Of a stretch of 64,000 nt of DNA, positions 1 through 12,688 are shown piece by piece. Position numbers and translations under genes: made by a program. Location of the stretch: positions 101,789,285-101,853,284 of the forward strand of contig NC_134827.1 in NCBI RefSeq assembly GCF_004210375.1. Direction: 5' to 3'. Position 1 is the first letter of the stretch, and each line of letters begins with the position of its first letter. The DNA comes from Tachypleus tridentatus (lineage: Eukaryota > Arthropoda > Merostomata > Xiphosura > Limulidae). Under the pieces are notes generated by a model that was not told the DNA's origin, ran no database searches, and worked only from the letters and a program-made list of their open reading frames with translations.

Positions 1-83
1 CTTATACCTCGGTGGGTTGCTTTTATATATTCTCAAGAAGGCCGGTATGGCTATTAAAACTTTAATTAGAATAAAGTATAGAA

Positions 84-361
84 TTGTTTGTTTGTTTTGG
101 AATTTCGCACAAAGCTACTCGAGGGCTATCTGTGCTAGCCGTACCTAATTTAGCAGTGTAAGATTAGAGGGAAGGCAGCTAGTCATCACTACCCACCGCC
201 AACTCTTGGGCTACTCTTTTACCAACGAAAAGTGGGATTGACCGCACATTATAACGCCCCCACGGCTGGGAGGGCGACCATGTTTGGCGCGATTCGGGCG
301 CGAACCCGCGACCCTCAGATTATGAAGCGCACGCCTTAACGCGCTAGGCCATGCCAGGCCT
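84..361 (-). mobile_element. tRNA-Thr-type SINE, full length with target duplication
   Basis: The tRNA-like head is at the right (reads GGCCTGGCATGGCC on the minus strand; the anticodon loop region is altered here) and the tail AATTCCAAAACAAACAAAC is at the left. Flanked by a perfect 13-bp duplication ATAAAGTATAGAA at 71-83 and 362-374, so it is a genuine retroposition. Confidence 0.93.
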
Positions 362-363
362 AT

Positions 364-430
364 AAAGTATAGAACACTTTGACCTTCTTACGTCATCTTC
401 AGCTTAATAAAGGGTTGTTTTTTCGTCCTG
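364..430 (-). repeat. short dispersed repeat with GAAGATGAC...GTC-AAA hairpin motif
   Basis: In reverse reads CTGAAGATGACGTAAGAAGG then TCAAAGTG. It belongs to the same dispersed family as 28040-28145. Confidence 0.55.
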
Positions 431-664
431 ATCAATATGCTAAACTATTTCAGGGATTTGACATCAGAAATCCCCTACTTTAAGGACACACTACGGTAAA
501 AATGATCTTGACTTGACTTTATATTCTTGTTTCAGGTAAGGCTTTGGGAAAAATATTTCATTTATTCGAATAAAAACACACAGACACATTTGCACTTCTT
601 TTTGCGGCGTACTACTACATTTCTAGTGCGTCGAAAAGCATTAGTTACGTGAGACTACTTACGA

Positions 665-926
665 TTGTTTGTTTCTGAATTTCGCGCAAAGATACACGTG
701 GGTTATCTGCGCTAGCCGTCCCTAATTTTGCAGTGTAAGACTAGAGGGAAGGCAGCTAGTTATCACCACCCACCGCCAGCTCTTGGGCTACTCTTTTACC
801 AAGGAATAGTGGGATTGACCGTCACATATAACCCTCCCATTGCTGAAAGGGCAAGCATGTTTGGAAAGACGGGGATTCAAACCCTTAGATTATGAATCGA
901 ATGCCTTATTCACGTGGCCATGCCAC
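665..926 (-). mobile_element. tRNA-Thr-type SINE
   Basis: Full-length family copy with head at right, somewhat diverged in the head (the anticodon arm is partly lost). Confidence 0.88.
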
Positions 927-1164
927 TCACTACTTACGATAGGATCAGTTTAATCATTTCAAGACAATGTACACATATCTGTTAGGAAAACAGGGTCGTA
1001 TTTTTAGAAAACTTGTATCATCTAATTAAAATATTCATGACATTGTATTAATTCGAAATAACTGGTTTTAAGCCTCGTCTGTTTACAATATGTACCTTCT
1101 CACCTAGCGAGCTTTGTGATAACTTCATTTTACTGTTATTTTGTTTTCATCACATGTTTAAATT

Positions 1165-1290
1165 TTGTTTGTCTGTAGTTAAACACAAAACTATAAAATG
1201 AGCTGTCTGTGGTGTACCTACCACGGGTATCGAAACCAAGTGTTTAGTGTTATAAGCCTTCATATTTACGGCTGAGCCACTGAAGGGCTG
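1165..1290 (-). mobile_element. second tRNA-like SINE family (short, about 120 bp)
   Basis: Tail GTTAAACACAAAACTATAAA at left, head CGGCTGAGCCACTGAAGGG at right, box-B-like GGTATCGAAACC between them. Confidence 0.75.
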
Positions 1291-2088
1291 TGTATTTAGA
1301 AGGCATGAGTTTTTTCCACATTTATAAATCACTAAGTTAGGACTTCAACTTGTAAGAATTTCGATCTTGCTGCAATGGAAGTGGATACAATATTCAGAAT
1401 ATGAATATTTAATTAACTTAGATAACAAAAACTCGCACTCAAAGCACGTATTGAAAAGTATTCGATCATTCAGTGTCGATCAATTCAATAGAGCATTAGC
1501 AAAGAAATTATTCGTTTCAAAAACTGACGAGTGGTGGCTCTGTCACGTTTATTCCTCTAACACTGGGAAGTTCAAGCATCTTATCGGAATAAAAGACACA
1601 GATTGAAAAATGAATTTCCTTAACAGAAACGTAATAATACTTATGATTAATAAACACAGTACTGTGTGTATATTACTGAATACGTTTTATACGGATGTTA
1701 TTTAAGGGCCTTGTTTGATAAAGTGAAAACGATTTCTTTAAAAGATTGAAAATGATGAAACGCAAGGTTATAACGTTCCTAATCAGGATTTACTACACAT
1801 TTTATATTGGTAGAGTATTATAAATAATAAATAGTTCTTTATGAATTGGGAATTTTTGGTGGGTTACTAACTGAAAAAGAAAAAGGCTTGTAATATGTGA
1901 TATCGTGTTGACATCTGGATCCAAGCAAATACATAAAGCATGAAATAAGAGAGTTTTAGGTTGAGCGTAGATGAAATAAGAATTGTTTAATTATTGAACA
2001 GTTAAATAACCTAGCTAAACGTATAATGTTTTAGGAAAATGAATCCCAGATATCAGGCCCGTTGTTAGTACGGTTTTTAATTTAGAAA
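1291..2088. other. no recognised feature; one 79-codon ORF
   Basis: AT-rich. The open frame 1367-1606 (plus) has no family resemblance that I can name and no clear splice context. It could be chance. Confidence 0.4.
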
Positions 2089-2366
2089 GGCCCGCCATGG
2101 CCAGGTGGTTAAGGCACTCGACTCGTACGTAACCTGAGGGTCGCGAGTTCGAATCCCCGTCTCACCAAAATTCTTGCCCTTTCAGTCATGGGTGCGTTAT
2201 AATGTTCGGACAATCCCACTATTCGTTGGTAAAAGAGTGGCCCAAGAGTTGGCAGTGGATGATGATGACTAGCTCCCTTCCTTCTAGTCTTACACAGTAA
2301 AATTAGGGACGGATAGCGCAGATAGCCCTCGTGTAGCTTTGCGCGAAATAAAAAACAAACAAACCA
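2089..2366 (+). mobile_element. tRNA-Thr-type SINE
   Basis: Full-length plus copy: GGCCAGGTGGTTAAGGC (box A), GGTCGCGAGTTCGAATCCCC (box B), body and AAACAAACAAAC tail. Confidence 0.92.
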
Positions 2367-3861
2367 CAAACACTCCATTCCTATTGGATAGAGAACTTGG
2401 CCTCCATATTGTTTTGATTTAAAACAAAGTTTGCTTTAGCGTTTATCCCAGTGGAAAAGCAAAAACTCTAGGGACTTACAACTCTGAAATGCAGTGTTCG
2501 ATTATTTACGGTAAACACAGCAGAGAGTTCACTCTGGCAATGCTATGAAAACAACAAACCGTTATTTCAATTTCGTAATCGCAAATACATTATTTCGACT
2601 GCATTATTAAATAAAAGATTCTAACTGATTTTGATAATCGAACACTGGTCAATTATTTATTTAAACTTTCTATTTACTAAATTTTATTATAATAAATAAC
2701 ACACGAAGCCATAAAACATTGCTTCTCGTTAAGATTATCTTTAAGAGTCTTATATTTTTTAATGGTAAGTTACTATGCATTAATAGCTAACATTATCCAG
2801 TAATCTGTTCCATTGAAAATAAACAAAGAAAAATATAGCTGAAAGTTTCGAAGCTAACCATAGGTACTTGCACAGAATATATGCTTCATACCAATAGACA
2901 TTTTTACCATATACAAAACCTTATCGTTTCACTGTCAGTACTGGTTTCCCATTTTCCCCCGTAATTCAATAAACCTTGATTCAAAACTTGGGAGGGGCTA
3001 CATTACAATCACAGGAATCTAAACCATTGAAATAAGAGTGCTGTACTTTCTTTCACTCGAAGATAATGAAATAAGAGAGCTGTACTTTCTTTCACTCGAA
3101 GATAATCAGTCTCTTGTCTAAACCAATAGGATAGCTAGCAATCACCCCTGGTAGCAGATGGTGACGTTCCCATCTCTCGTGAGGGACAATCCATTTAGTT
3201 CTGTTACGCTGTTACCACTACCATTATTACAAACACCTTTCACTCGATAAGTACCTCTGTCATATATTGTTCTCCTTTAAAGTTGATAATATTTGTGCAT
3301 ATAGAATACTTTTGCTGGCAGTAAATAAGCTATTGTTTCATACTGTAATGACATGTTGGTCCTCGTATTATTGTCTCGCGGACAACAATCACATTATGGA
3401 CTTAACATTAGAATATAGTTAGTTTGAAAATCTCGTCACTTAAAGATAAGTTACTTATGTCGTGTATCTTTTATAAGTGTATATATATCGCTTAAATCAA
3501 ACAAACGGAAAGGTTGAAACGCCGCAACTACAAATATTGGGGTGTAAAACCAGAAACAATTGGAGTGTAAAACCAGAACCAATTTTTGGATAATGAGGAA
3601 AACATTGGATTTCACAGAAAAGGCAAACACTGATGTAGAGTCCACGCAAAAAGAGTCCTAACCAAACAAAGAAACTTGTTTCCTCTTACTTTTATTAATG
3701 GACAGACCAATGAGTGTGTGTGTGATAAGAGTTACCATGATCATCCAAATTAGCATAGTTCGACAACGTCAGGGGTCAAAGTTTAAATTAACAACACAAT
3801 GTGATATCAGGTAACAAAAACATGTTTATTGTTCAACAACTTTGTTGTTTATGTTCTGCTT
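2367..3861. other. no gene recognised
   Basis: AT-rich spacer containing only the small 39-bp duplication at 3029-3107. Confidence 0.5.
3029..3107. repeat. 39-bp tandem duplication
   Basis: TGAAATAAGAG followed by GCTGTACTTTCTTTCACTCG occurs twice in a row, almost identical. Confidence 0.85.
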
Positions 3862-3872
3862 CTGTTAATCTG

Positions 3873-4005
3873 AAGAGTAGCCCAAGAGTTGGCGGTGGGT
3901 GGTGATGACTAGCTGCCTTCCCTCTAGTCTTACACTGCTAAATTAGGGACGGCTAGCACAGATAGCCCTCGAGTAGCTTTGTGCGAAATTCCCAAACAAA
4001 CAAAA
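3873..4005 (+). mobile_element. 5'-truncated tRNA-Thr-type SINE with target duplication
   Basis: Only the 3' half (from AAGAGTAGCCCAAGAGTTGG) is present, flanked by a perfect 11-bp duplication CTGTTAATCTG at 3862-3872 and 4006-4016. The truncation therefore happened during reverse transcription. Confidence 0.93.
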
Positions 4006-4324
4006 CTGTTAATCTGTTTAATGTCTGTGTGAAGCTATTTTAAGGCCATCTGTCGAACTGAAATGAATTTAACGAAAGTGTGAAAGTGTCGTTATTTCAC
4101 TCCTTTTGGTTCAAATGAATTTAATAACTATGTGAAAACGTCGTGTTTTTATTCCTTTCGTTGATTGAAATGAAGTTGACGACGGTGTGAAAATGTCGTT
4201 GTTTCTTGATATGAAAATCGACAAATCTGTTTTAACAACAAGTAAATTTAAAACAGCTGTCTTCATTATCATGAGTGCAGGGGAGAGGGGGAAGTGCGAT
4301 CACATCCCCTAAATTGTACCCACA

Positions 4325-4590
4325 TGAGTGTGTATATGTGTGTGTGCGTGTATGATAAACGCAACAACTGTGAAAGGTGTAAATTCGCAACGTTCATCGA
4401 GGGGACATGCTTCCCTTTCCCCCAGTATGTCTTCGCCATTCACTTCCGTTCTCCCCCAAAGTGTGTGTGTGTGTATGATAAACACAACAAATGTGAAATG
4501 TGTAACTTCGCAACGTTCATCATGGGGACATGCTCCTCTATCCCCCAGTATGTCTTCGCCATTCAGTTCCATTCTCCTCCAAAGTAGCAT
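4325..4590. repeat. tandem duplication of about 130 bp with GT runs
   Basis: Two copies (about 4330-4462 and 4463-4588) of a segment running GTGTGTGTATGATAAAC ... TGGGGACATGCT ... CCCCCAGTATGTCTTCGCC ... CTCCAAAGT. Open frames on both strands (93 to 115 codons) are products of the duplication; none resembles a known protein. Confidence 0.85.
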
Positions 4591-4811
4591 CTATTTTCTA
4601 AGATTTCTGCTCACGTCATACACACATACACATAAAGAAGGCTTAACTGTCACATTCCATTTCAGGGGGTTGTGAGTTATCCCTGGCCAAGCTCACGATA
4701 TCTTATCAGAATGATACTTCTTTCAAAAACATTCCACATTTGAAACATGGCTGAGTGATGAACTTTTAATAACAGGATTAGGTGATGAAAACAAGAGACT
4801 GGATTGTGGGG

Positions 4812-7800
4812 TTCTAAAAACAAGATTCGATTATGGATGGATAATAAAGTTACTAAAACAAGGATGGATAATAAGGTTACTAAAACAAGGATGGATAATA
4901 AGGTTATTAAAACAAGGATGGATAAGGTTATTAAAACAAGTATGGATAATAAGGTTACCAAAACAAGGATGGATGAGGTTATTAAAACAAGGATGGATAA
5001 TAAGGTTACTAAAACATGGATGGATAATAAGGTTCTAAAACAAGGATGGATAATAAGGTTACCAAAACAAGGATGGATAATACGGTTATTAAAACTAGGA
5101 TGGATAATAAGGTTACTAAAACAAGGATGGATAATAAGGTTACTAAAACATGGATGGATGATAAGGTTCTAAAACAAGGATGGATAATAAGGTTACTAAA
5201 ACAAGGATGGATAATAAGGTTATTAAAAGAAGGATGGATAATAAGGTTACTAAAACAAGGATGGAAAATAAGGTTACTAAAACAAGGATGGATAATACGG
5301 TTATTAAAACAAGGATGGATAATAAGGTTACTAAAACAAGGATGGATAATTAGGTTATGAAAACAACGATGGATAATAAGGTTATTAAAACAAGGATGGA
5401 TAATAAGGTTATTAAAAGAAGGATGGATAATAAGGTTACTAAAACAAGGATGGAAAATAAGGTTACTAAAACAAGGATGGATAATACGGTTATTAAAACA
5501 AGGATGGATAATAAGGTTATTAAAACAAGGATGGATAATAAGGTTACTAAAACAAGGATGGATAATAAGGTTACTAAAAAAGGATGGATAATCAGGTTAC
5601 TAAAACAAGAATGGTTAATAAGGTTATTAAAACAAGGATGGATAATAAGGTTACTAAAACAAGGATGGAAAATAAGGTTACTAAAACAAGGATGGATAAT
5701 ACGGTTATTAAAACAAGGATGGATAATAAGGTTACTAAAACAAGAACGGATAATAAGGTTACTAAAACAAGGATGGATAACAAGGTTATTAAAACAAGAA
5801 TGGATAATAAGGTTATTAAAACAAGGATGGATAATGAGGTTATGAAAACAAGAATGTATAATAAGGTTACTAAAACATGGATGGATAATAAGGTTACTAA
5901 AACAAGGATGGAAAATAAGGTTATGAAAACAAGGATGGATAATAAGGTTATTAAAACAAGGATGGATAATAAGGTTACTAAAACAAAACGGATGATAAGG
6001 TTACTAAAACAAGGATGGATAATAAGGTTACTAAAACAAGGATGGATAATTAGGTTATGAAAACAAGGATGGATAATAAGGTTACTAAAACAAGGATGGA
6101 AAATAAGGTTACTAAAACAAGGATGGATAATACGGTTATTAAAACAAGGATGGATAATAAGGTTACTAAAACAAGGATGGATAATTAGGTTATGAAAACA
6201 ACGATGGATAATAAGGTTATTAAAACAAGGATGGATAATAAGGTTATTAAAAGAAGGATGGATAATAAGGTTACTAAAACAAGGATGGATAATTAGGTTA
6301 TGAAAACAACGATGGATAATAAGGTTATTAAAACAAGGATGGATAATAAGGTTACTAAAACAAGGATGGATAATAAGGTTACTAAAAAAGGATGGATAAT
6401 CAGGTTACTAAAACAAGAAGGGTTAATAAGGTTATTAAAACAAGGATGGATAATAAGGTTATTAAAACAAGGATGGATAATAAGGTTATTAAAACAAGGA
6501 TGGATAATAAGGTTATTAAAACAAGGGTGGATAATGAGGTTATGAAAACAAGAATGTATAATAAGGTTACTAAAACATGGATGGATAATAAGGTTACTAA
6601 AACAAGGATGGAAAATAAGGTTATGAAAACAAGGATGGATAATAAGGTTATTAAAACAAGGATGGATAATAAGGTTACTAAAACAAAACGGATGATAAGG
6701 TTACTAAAACAAGGATGGATAATAAGGTTACTAAAACAAGGATGGATAATTAGGTTATGAAAACAAGGATGGATAATAAGGTTACTAAAACAAGGATGGA
6801 TAATAAGGTTATTAAAACAAGGATGGATAATAAGGTTACTAGAACAAGGATGGATAATGAGGTTATGAAAACAAGGATGGATAATAAGGTTATTAAAACA
6901 AGGATGGATAATAAGGTTACTAAAACAAGGATGGATAATGAGGTTATGAAAACAAGGATGGATAATAAGGTTACTAAAACAAGGATGGATAATAAGGTTA
7001 CTAAAACAAGGATGGATAATAAGGTTATTAAAACAAGGATGGATAATAAGGTTACTAAAACAAGGATGGATAATAAGGTTACTAAAACAAGGATGGATAA
7101 TCAGGTTACTAAAACAAGAATGGATAATAAGGTTATTAAAACAAGGATGGATAATAAGGGTACTAAATCAAGGATGGATAATAAGGTTATTAAAACAAGG
7201 ATGGATAATGAAGTTATGAAAACAAGGATGGATAATCAGGTTACTAAAACAAGAATGGATAATAAGGTTATTAAAACAAGGATGGATAATAAGGTTACTA
7301 AATCAAGGATGGATAATAAGGTTACTAAAACAAGGATGGATAAGGTTATTAAAACAAGGATGGATAATAAGGTTACCAAAACAAGGATGGATGAGGTTAT
7401 TAAAACAAGGATGGATAATAAGGTTACTAAAACATGGATGGATAATAAGGTTCTAAAACAAGGATGGATAATAAGGTTACCAAAACAAGGATGGGTAATA
7501 CGGTTATTAAAACTAGGATGGATAATAAGGTTACTAAAACAAGGATGGATAATAAGGTTACTAAAACATGGATGGATGATAAGGTTCTAAAACAAGGATG
7601 GATAATAAGGTTACTAAAACAAGGATGGATAATAAGGTTATTAAAAGAAGGATGGATAATAAGGTTACTAAAACAAGGATGGAAAATAAGGTTACTAAAA
7701 CAAGGATGGATAATACGGTTATTAAAACAAGGATGGATAATAAGGTTACTAAAACAAGGATGGATAATTAGGTTATGAAAACAACGATGGATAATAAGGT

Positions 7801-9853
7801 TATTAAAACAAGGATGGATAATAAGTTTATTAAAAGAAGGATGGATAATAAGGTTACTAAAACAAGGATGGAAAATAAGGTTACTAAAACAAGGATGGAT
7901 AATAAGGTTATTAAAACAAGGATGGATAATAAGGTTACTAAAACAAGGATGGATAATTAGGTTATGAAAACAACGATGGATAATAAGGTTATTAAAACAA
8001 GGATGAATAATAAGGTTACTAAAACAAGGATGGATAATAAGGTTACTAAAACAAGGATGGATAATAAGGTTACTAAAAAGGATGGATAATCAGGTTACTA
8101 AAACAAGAATGGTTAATAAGGTTATTAAAACAAGGATGGATAATAAGGTTATTAAAACAAGGATGGATAATAAGGTTATTAAAACAAGGATGGATAATAA
8201 GGTTATTAAAACAAGGATGGATAATGAGGTTATGAAAACAAGGATGGATAATAAGGTTACTAAAACAAGGATGGATAATAAGGTTACTAAAACAAGAACG
8301 GATAATGAGGTTACTAAAACAAGGATGGATAATAAGGTTATTAAAACAAGAATGGATAATAAGGTTATTAAAACAAGGATGGATAATGAGGTTATGAAAA
8401 CAAGAATGTATAATAAGGTTACTAAAACATGGATGGATAATAAGGTTACTAAAACAAGGATGGAAAATAAGGTTATGAAAACAAGGATGGATAATAAGGT
8501 TATTAAAACAAGGATGGATAATAAGGTTACTAAAACAAGGATGGATAATAAGGTTATTAAAACAAGGATGGATAATAAGGTTACTAAAACAAGGATGGAT
8601 AATACGGTTATTAAAACAAGGATGGATAATAAGGTTACTAAAACAAGGATGGATAATAAGGTTATTAAAACAAGGATGGATAATAAGGTTACTAAAACAA
8701 GGATGGATAATGAGGTTATGAAAACAAGGATGGATAATAAGGTTATTAAAACAAGGATGGATAATAAGGTTACTAAAACAAGGATGGATAATGAGGTTAT
8801 GAAAACAAGGATGGATAATAAGGTTACTAAAACAAGGATGGATAATAAGGTTACTAAAACAAGGATGGATAATAAGGTTATTAAAACAAGGATGGATAAT
8901 AAGGTTACTAAAACAAGGATGGATAATAAGGTTACTAAAACAAGGATGGATAATCAGGTTACTAAAACAAGAATGGATAATAAGGTTATTAAAACAAGGA
9001 TGGATAATAAGGGTACTAAATCAAGGATGGATAATAAGGTTATTAAAACAAGGATGGATAATGAAGTTATGAAAACAAGGATGGATAATAAGGTTATTAA
9101 AACAAGGATGGATAATAAGGTTACTAAAACAAGGATGGATAATAAGGTTATTAAAACAAGGATGGATAATGAGGTTATGAAAACAAGGATGGATAATAAT
9201 GTTATTAAAACAAGGATGGATAATAAGGTTATTAAAACAAGGATGGATAATGAGGTTATGAAAACAAGGATGGATAGTCAGGTTACTAAAACAAGAATGG
9301 ATAATAAGGTTATTAAAACAAGGATGGATAATAGGGTTACTAAATCAAGGATGGATAATAAGATTATTAAAACAAGGATGGATAATAAGGTTACTAAAAC
9401 ATGGATGGATAATAAGGTTACTAAAACAAGGATGGATAATAAGGTTATTAAAACAAGGATGGATAATAAGGTTATTAAAACAAGGATGGATAATAAGGTT
9501 ACTAAAACAAAACGGATGATAAGGTTACTAAAACAAGGATGGATAATAAGGTTACTAAAACATGGATGGATAATAAGGTTACTAAAACATGGATGGATAA
9601 TAAGGTTATTAATACAAGGATGGATAATGAGGTTATGAAAACAAAGATGGATAATAAGATTATTAAAACAAGGATGGATAATAAGGTTACTAAAACATGG
9701 ATGGATAATAAGGTTACTAAAACAAGGATGGATAATAAGGTTATTAAAACAAGGATGGATAATAAGGTTACTAAAACAAGGATGGATAATAAGGTTACTA
9801 AAACATGGATGGATAATAAGGTTATTAATACAAGAGTAGATGATGTCGTTATT
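4812..9853. repeat. 27-bp minisatellite, about 185 copies (5.0 kb)
   Basis: Unit AAGGTTACTAAAACAAGG plus ATGGATAAT. Being 27 bp, it leaves two plus-strand frames open (KVTKTRMDN and RLLKQGWII) and at least one minus-strand frame (LSILVLVTL). The longest uninterrupted run is 518 codons (8082-9638). Variants include ATTAAA for ACTAAA, ACATGG for ACAAGG, GAAAAT, TACGGT, GAGGTTATG, and short units of 24 to 26 bp that shift the frame. Large blocks are duplicated (about 4.9-5.6 kb and 7.3-8.0 kb; about 6.8-7.2 kb and 8.65-9.1 kb). I regard it as non-coding satellite DNA. Confidence 0.97.
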
Positions 9854-10050
9854 TAAAAAATATTAGGCAATAATAAGATAGTAAAAACAAAATTGTATGA
9901 TAAGATAATTAATACAAGAATAGATGATAATAGAGTAAAACAAGACCGGATGATAAGATAGTAAAACAAGACGGGATGATAAGATAGTAAAACAAGACCT
10001 GATGATAAGATAGTAAAATAAGACCGGATGATAAGATACTGAAACAAGAC
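9854..10050. repeat. diverged 25-26 bp extension of the 27-bp array
   Basis: Units of the form GATAAGATAGTAAAACAAGA plus CCGGAT, clearly related to the array to the left but with the GTTACT core changed to ATAGT. It looks like an older, degenerate edge of the satellite. Confidence 0.8.
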
Positions 10051-10526
10051 TGTATTCAAAATTTATTCAAATTTTTATTTTAAACGATTTAGATGCTGTG
10101 TTATCTACATAAATCTGCTGAAAGAACATAACTTGTTGTATCTAATATTTTTCGTCTTCTGATCTAGTCGTAGGATCCCAACTATCAGTCGACATCAAAA
10201 CTCTTATGATAAAAATAAAACTCGATTTTAATAGTTCTAAATCTAGTTTTCACTGGACATTAGTTTTAATAGAAAATACCTAAATTACTAAAAGCCTCAA
10301 CTGTTTCAGCGAGCTTTTAAAATATATTTGAAATTACTTTATACCAGCAGTACAATGATATTTTAAGATAAACTAACAATATGCCGATGTCACTTTGGTT
10401 TAAGTACAAATAACTTTTTAAACACGTTGTTTGTTTAATTTCGGTTTAAAAAATATGCCTTTTTCTTCGTTTTCTGAGTTTATTATTTGGTGTCAGATAT
10501 TCACGCATGACACACAAGGATTGTTT

Positions 10527-10622
10527 ATACTGGCTGTCTCTAATTTTGAACTGATAGACTAGAAGAAAGGCAGATACTTAACAGCACTGACCGCTGAATG
10601 TTGGGCTACTCCAATCTATAAC
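10527..10622 (-). mobile_element. degenerate tRNA-Thr-type SINE fragment
   Basis: Recognisable middle part only (GACTAGAAGAAAGGCAG, TTGGGCTACTC). Confidence 0.6.
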
Positions 10623-10625
10623 ACA

Positions 10626-10712
10626 AAAAAGTGGGTTTCGACTCTCGTGGTAGGTATAGCACAGACTGCCTATTGGTTATATTTGTGCTGAACAACAAAT
10701 AAACAATAATCA
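10626..10712 (+). mobile_element. second-family SINE, 5'-truncated
   Basis: GTGGGTTTCGACTCTCGTGG, AGCACAGACTGCC and an AACAACAAATAAACAA tail. Confidence 0.65.
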
Positions 10713-11368
10713 TAGATCTGGTTGGTCTACTTCAGTAAAAAAACCTTATAAAAAGAACACACGACTCAGAAACGTATACTTGATATTGAAAGAGCTTTTG
10801 AAACGAAGTGATCAGTTGAAAGGTTTTTTAAGTAATATATTTTCTTTACGAGCTCTTTAGTTACTCTGTGCTTCCCAACGACTGAAATAATTCTTAAACG
10901 CATCATGAGATGGTTCTCTTTACAAGAGCTCTTCGTTAAATATTGGCCAGTGTGTAATTGCGTCACAGAAGAGAACTGATCGACACACGTCACGGTTAGA
11001 TGAACGATACCACAAATGAATCCAGATAGGCCTAATGAAGATCCATTCACATCTTCTGATTGTTGCTTCAATAAGTCTAATTAAACCCCACCAGTACCAT
11101 ACCCATGAAGGGATGGACTTCGCTATAAAACGTCGAATATATTTTGAAGCTGGTAATGAGACTAAGTTTGAAATGAGTTAAAAAACGTTCTGTCAACAAT
11201 GGGAGACATTGTTCCATTACGTGAGACAAGGTGAGGGACTCGTTGGATTGGAAAGTGAAATGTGCTCTTGTTTCTGATATTACGCATCTGTCGGTTCTAC
11301 CATGAGCAACAACATTGTTCCAATAACCTGTAGTCCTAAACAGGATAGGAAATGCCCAACAAGAGGTC
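10713..11368. other. flank of the Tc1 remnant, no recognised gene
   Basis: Two minus-strand frames of about 100 codons lie here (10766-11071, 11077-11409). Neither shows domain-like motifs, and the second overlaps the transposase C-terminus in another frame. Confidence 0.45.
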
Positions 11369-12353
11369 TCAGCAATGAGTTGCACAGTCGTCATTGCGAA
11401 TAACTTCAAACATTCGCTTTGGCATGGTCGATATAAGCGTTTGAAGAAGGCTGGCTAGAATGTTATTCCAAGTGGTAAAGATGGCTTCGCGAAGATGATG
11501 CACTGTTTGACGTCCATTTCTAAAGACTTTCCTTGCCATCCACCCTCAAACATTTTCAATGGGATTCGACTTGGGCGAACACGCTGGAAGATCCAAAAGA
11601 ATCACGTTAATCGCCATGAAAAAGTCCTTTTGCCTGCGGGCATTGTGGATTGCAGCGTTGTCCTGCTGAAAGATCCAGTCATTTCCACACAAGCGAGGGC
11701 CTTCAGTCAATAAGGATGCTCTCTTCAATATGCCAATGTAGCCAGCTGTTGTTTGACGCCCCTATATAACCTGAAACTCCATTGTTCCATGGAAGGAGAA
11801 AGCACTCCAGATCATGATGGAACCTCCTCCACTGTGTCGTGTACAAAATGTCTCCGGTGGGATATCCTTATCGTCTCATTAACGTTGGAAGCCATCTGGA
11901 CCATCCAGGTTAACTTTTTCTCGTCAGACAACAAAACCTTCTTCCACTTTTCTACGTCCCATGTTTGGTGCTTCTCAGCAAAGTTTAACCAGGCTGTTTC
12001 GTGATGTGAAAAGAGATGTGGCTTTTGAAAACGTTTACGGTTTTCAAAGCCTTTCTCTCGTAGATGCCGTCTCACTGTTCTTGACCTGCATTCTGCGTCC
12101 GTAAGGGCCTTAATCTGGTTCGACGATCGGCTCTTGTTTTGCCGAACAACCCATCGAATCCTCCTGCTCAACGCCGGCGAAAGTTTCTTGGGCCGACCAC
12201 TTGAAATTCTCGTTCCGTGTCTTTTAAGAAATTTGCAATAGCAGTTTTACTTCGCCCAATCTCACCAGTGATGGCACGTTGAGAGTGACTTTTCTTTTGC
12301 AGCTCAAAAATTCTGCCACGTTCAAACTCTGTCAACCTTTTAACCTTTGCCAT
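11369..12353 (-). pseudogene. decayed Tc1-like (DD34E) transposase
   Basis: Minus strand from ATG at 12353: MAKVKRLTEFERGRIFELQ and SQRAITGEIGRSKTAI (N-terminal paired-type HTH), GRPKKLSPALSRRIRWVV in a shifted frame (near 12190), WLNFAEKHQTWDVEKWKKVL, LSDEKKLTW (first Asp), FQQDNAAIHNA (second Asp), LDLPACSPKSNPIENV (Glu), then the C-terminal REAIFTTWNNI and a stop at 11369-11371. There are 34 residues between the second Asp and the Glu. At least two frame breaks and one stop (after IENV) make it inactive. The implied length of about 328 residues is normal for Tc1. Confidence 0.88.
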
Positions 12354-12688
12354 ATTTTTACCCAATGTAACACAGGAGATATCAGTGGGAGATGTTGACA
12401 ATGCTAGTGCTTGAACACAAATGACTAAATTTCGTTACGTGTTTACCGATTAACACTTCGTTTCAGTATGGTTTTAAACTTTTGACCAGCTAGTATTTAG
12501 GCTAATTTCATAGTGTTCACATTTTCCTTATTAAATTCTATAAAAAGTTTTTTATTTTTATTTTCCCTTTTCTTATTTTCATTTTTCGAAGCTCTACTCA
12601 AATAAGTGGTTGAGTCTAACAAAGCAAAATGCATATTTTTTCTTTATGTTCATTGGCCTTAAGAGTTTGGCCAGCAGTGTATATTATG
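11369..12688 (-). mobile_element. Tc1 element body with one recognisable terminus
   Basis: Upstream of the transposase (plus coordinates 12560-12688) is a terminal segment ending GGCCTTAAGAGTTTGG and CCAGCAGTGTATA next to TA-rich flank. The same terminal segment occurs again alone at 15347-15466. I found no matching terminus on the other side (10.7-11.4 kb), so that end is probably truncated or replaced. Confidence 0.65.

Noticed and set aside
2089-2366. functional tRNA genes at SINE heads
   Set aside because: The heads have box A and B-like motifs but continue into a common SINE body, and the acceptor stems do not close.
8082-9638. 518-codon ORF as a real repeat protein gene
   Set aside because: It is entirely 27-bp satellite; several other frames are open for the same reason, the frame shifts wherever a short unit occurs, and no promoter, splice or non-repetitive domain is attached.
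4812-9853. CRISPR array
   Set aside because: Head-to-tail repeat with no unique spacers; eukaryotic context. The same applies to the 34-, 30-, 65- and 123-bp arrays.
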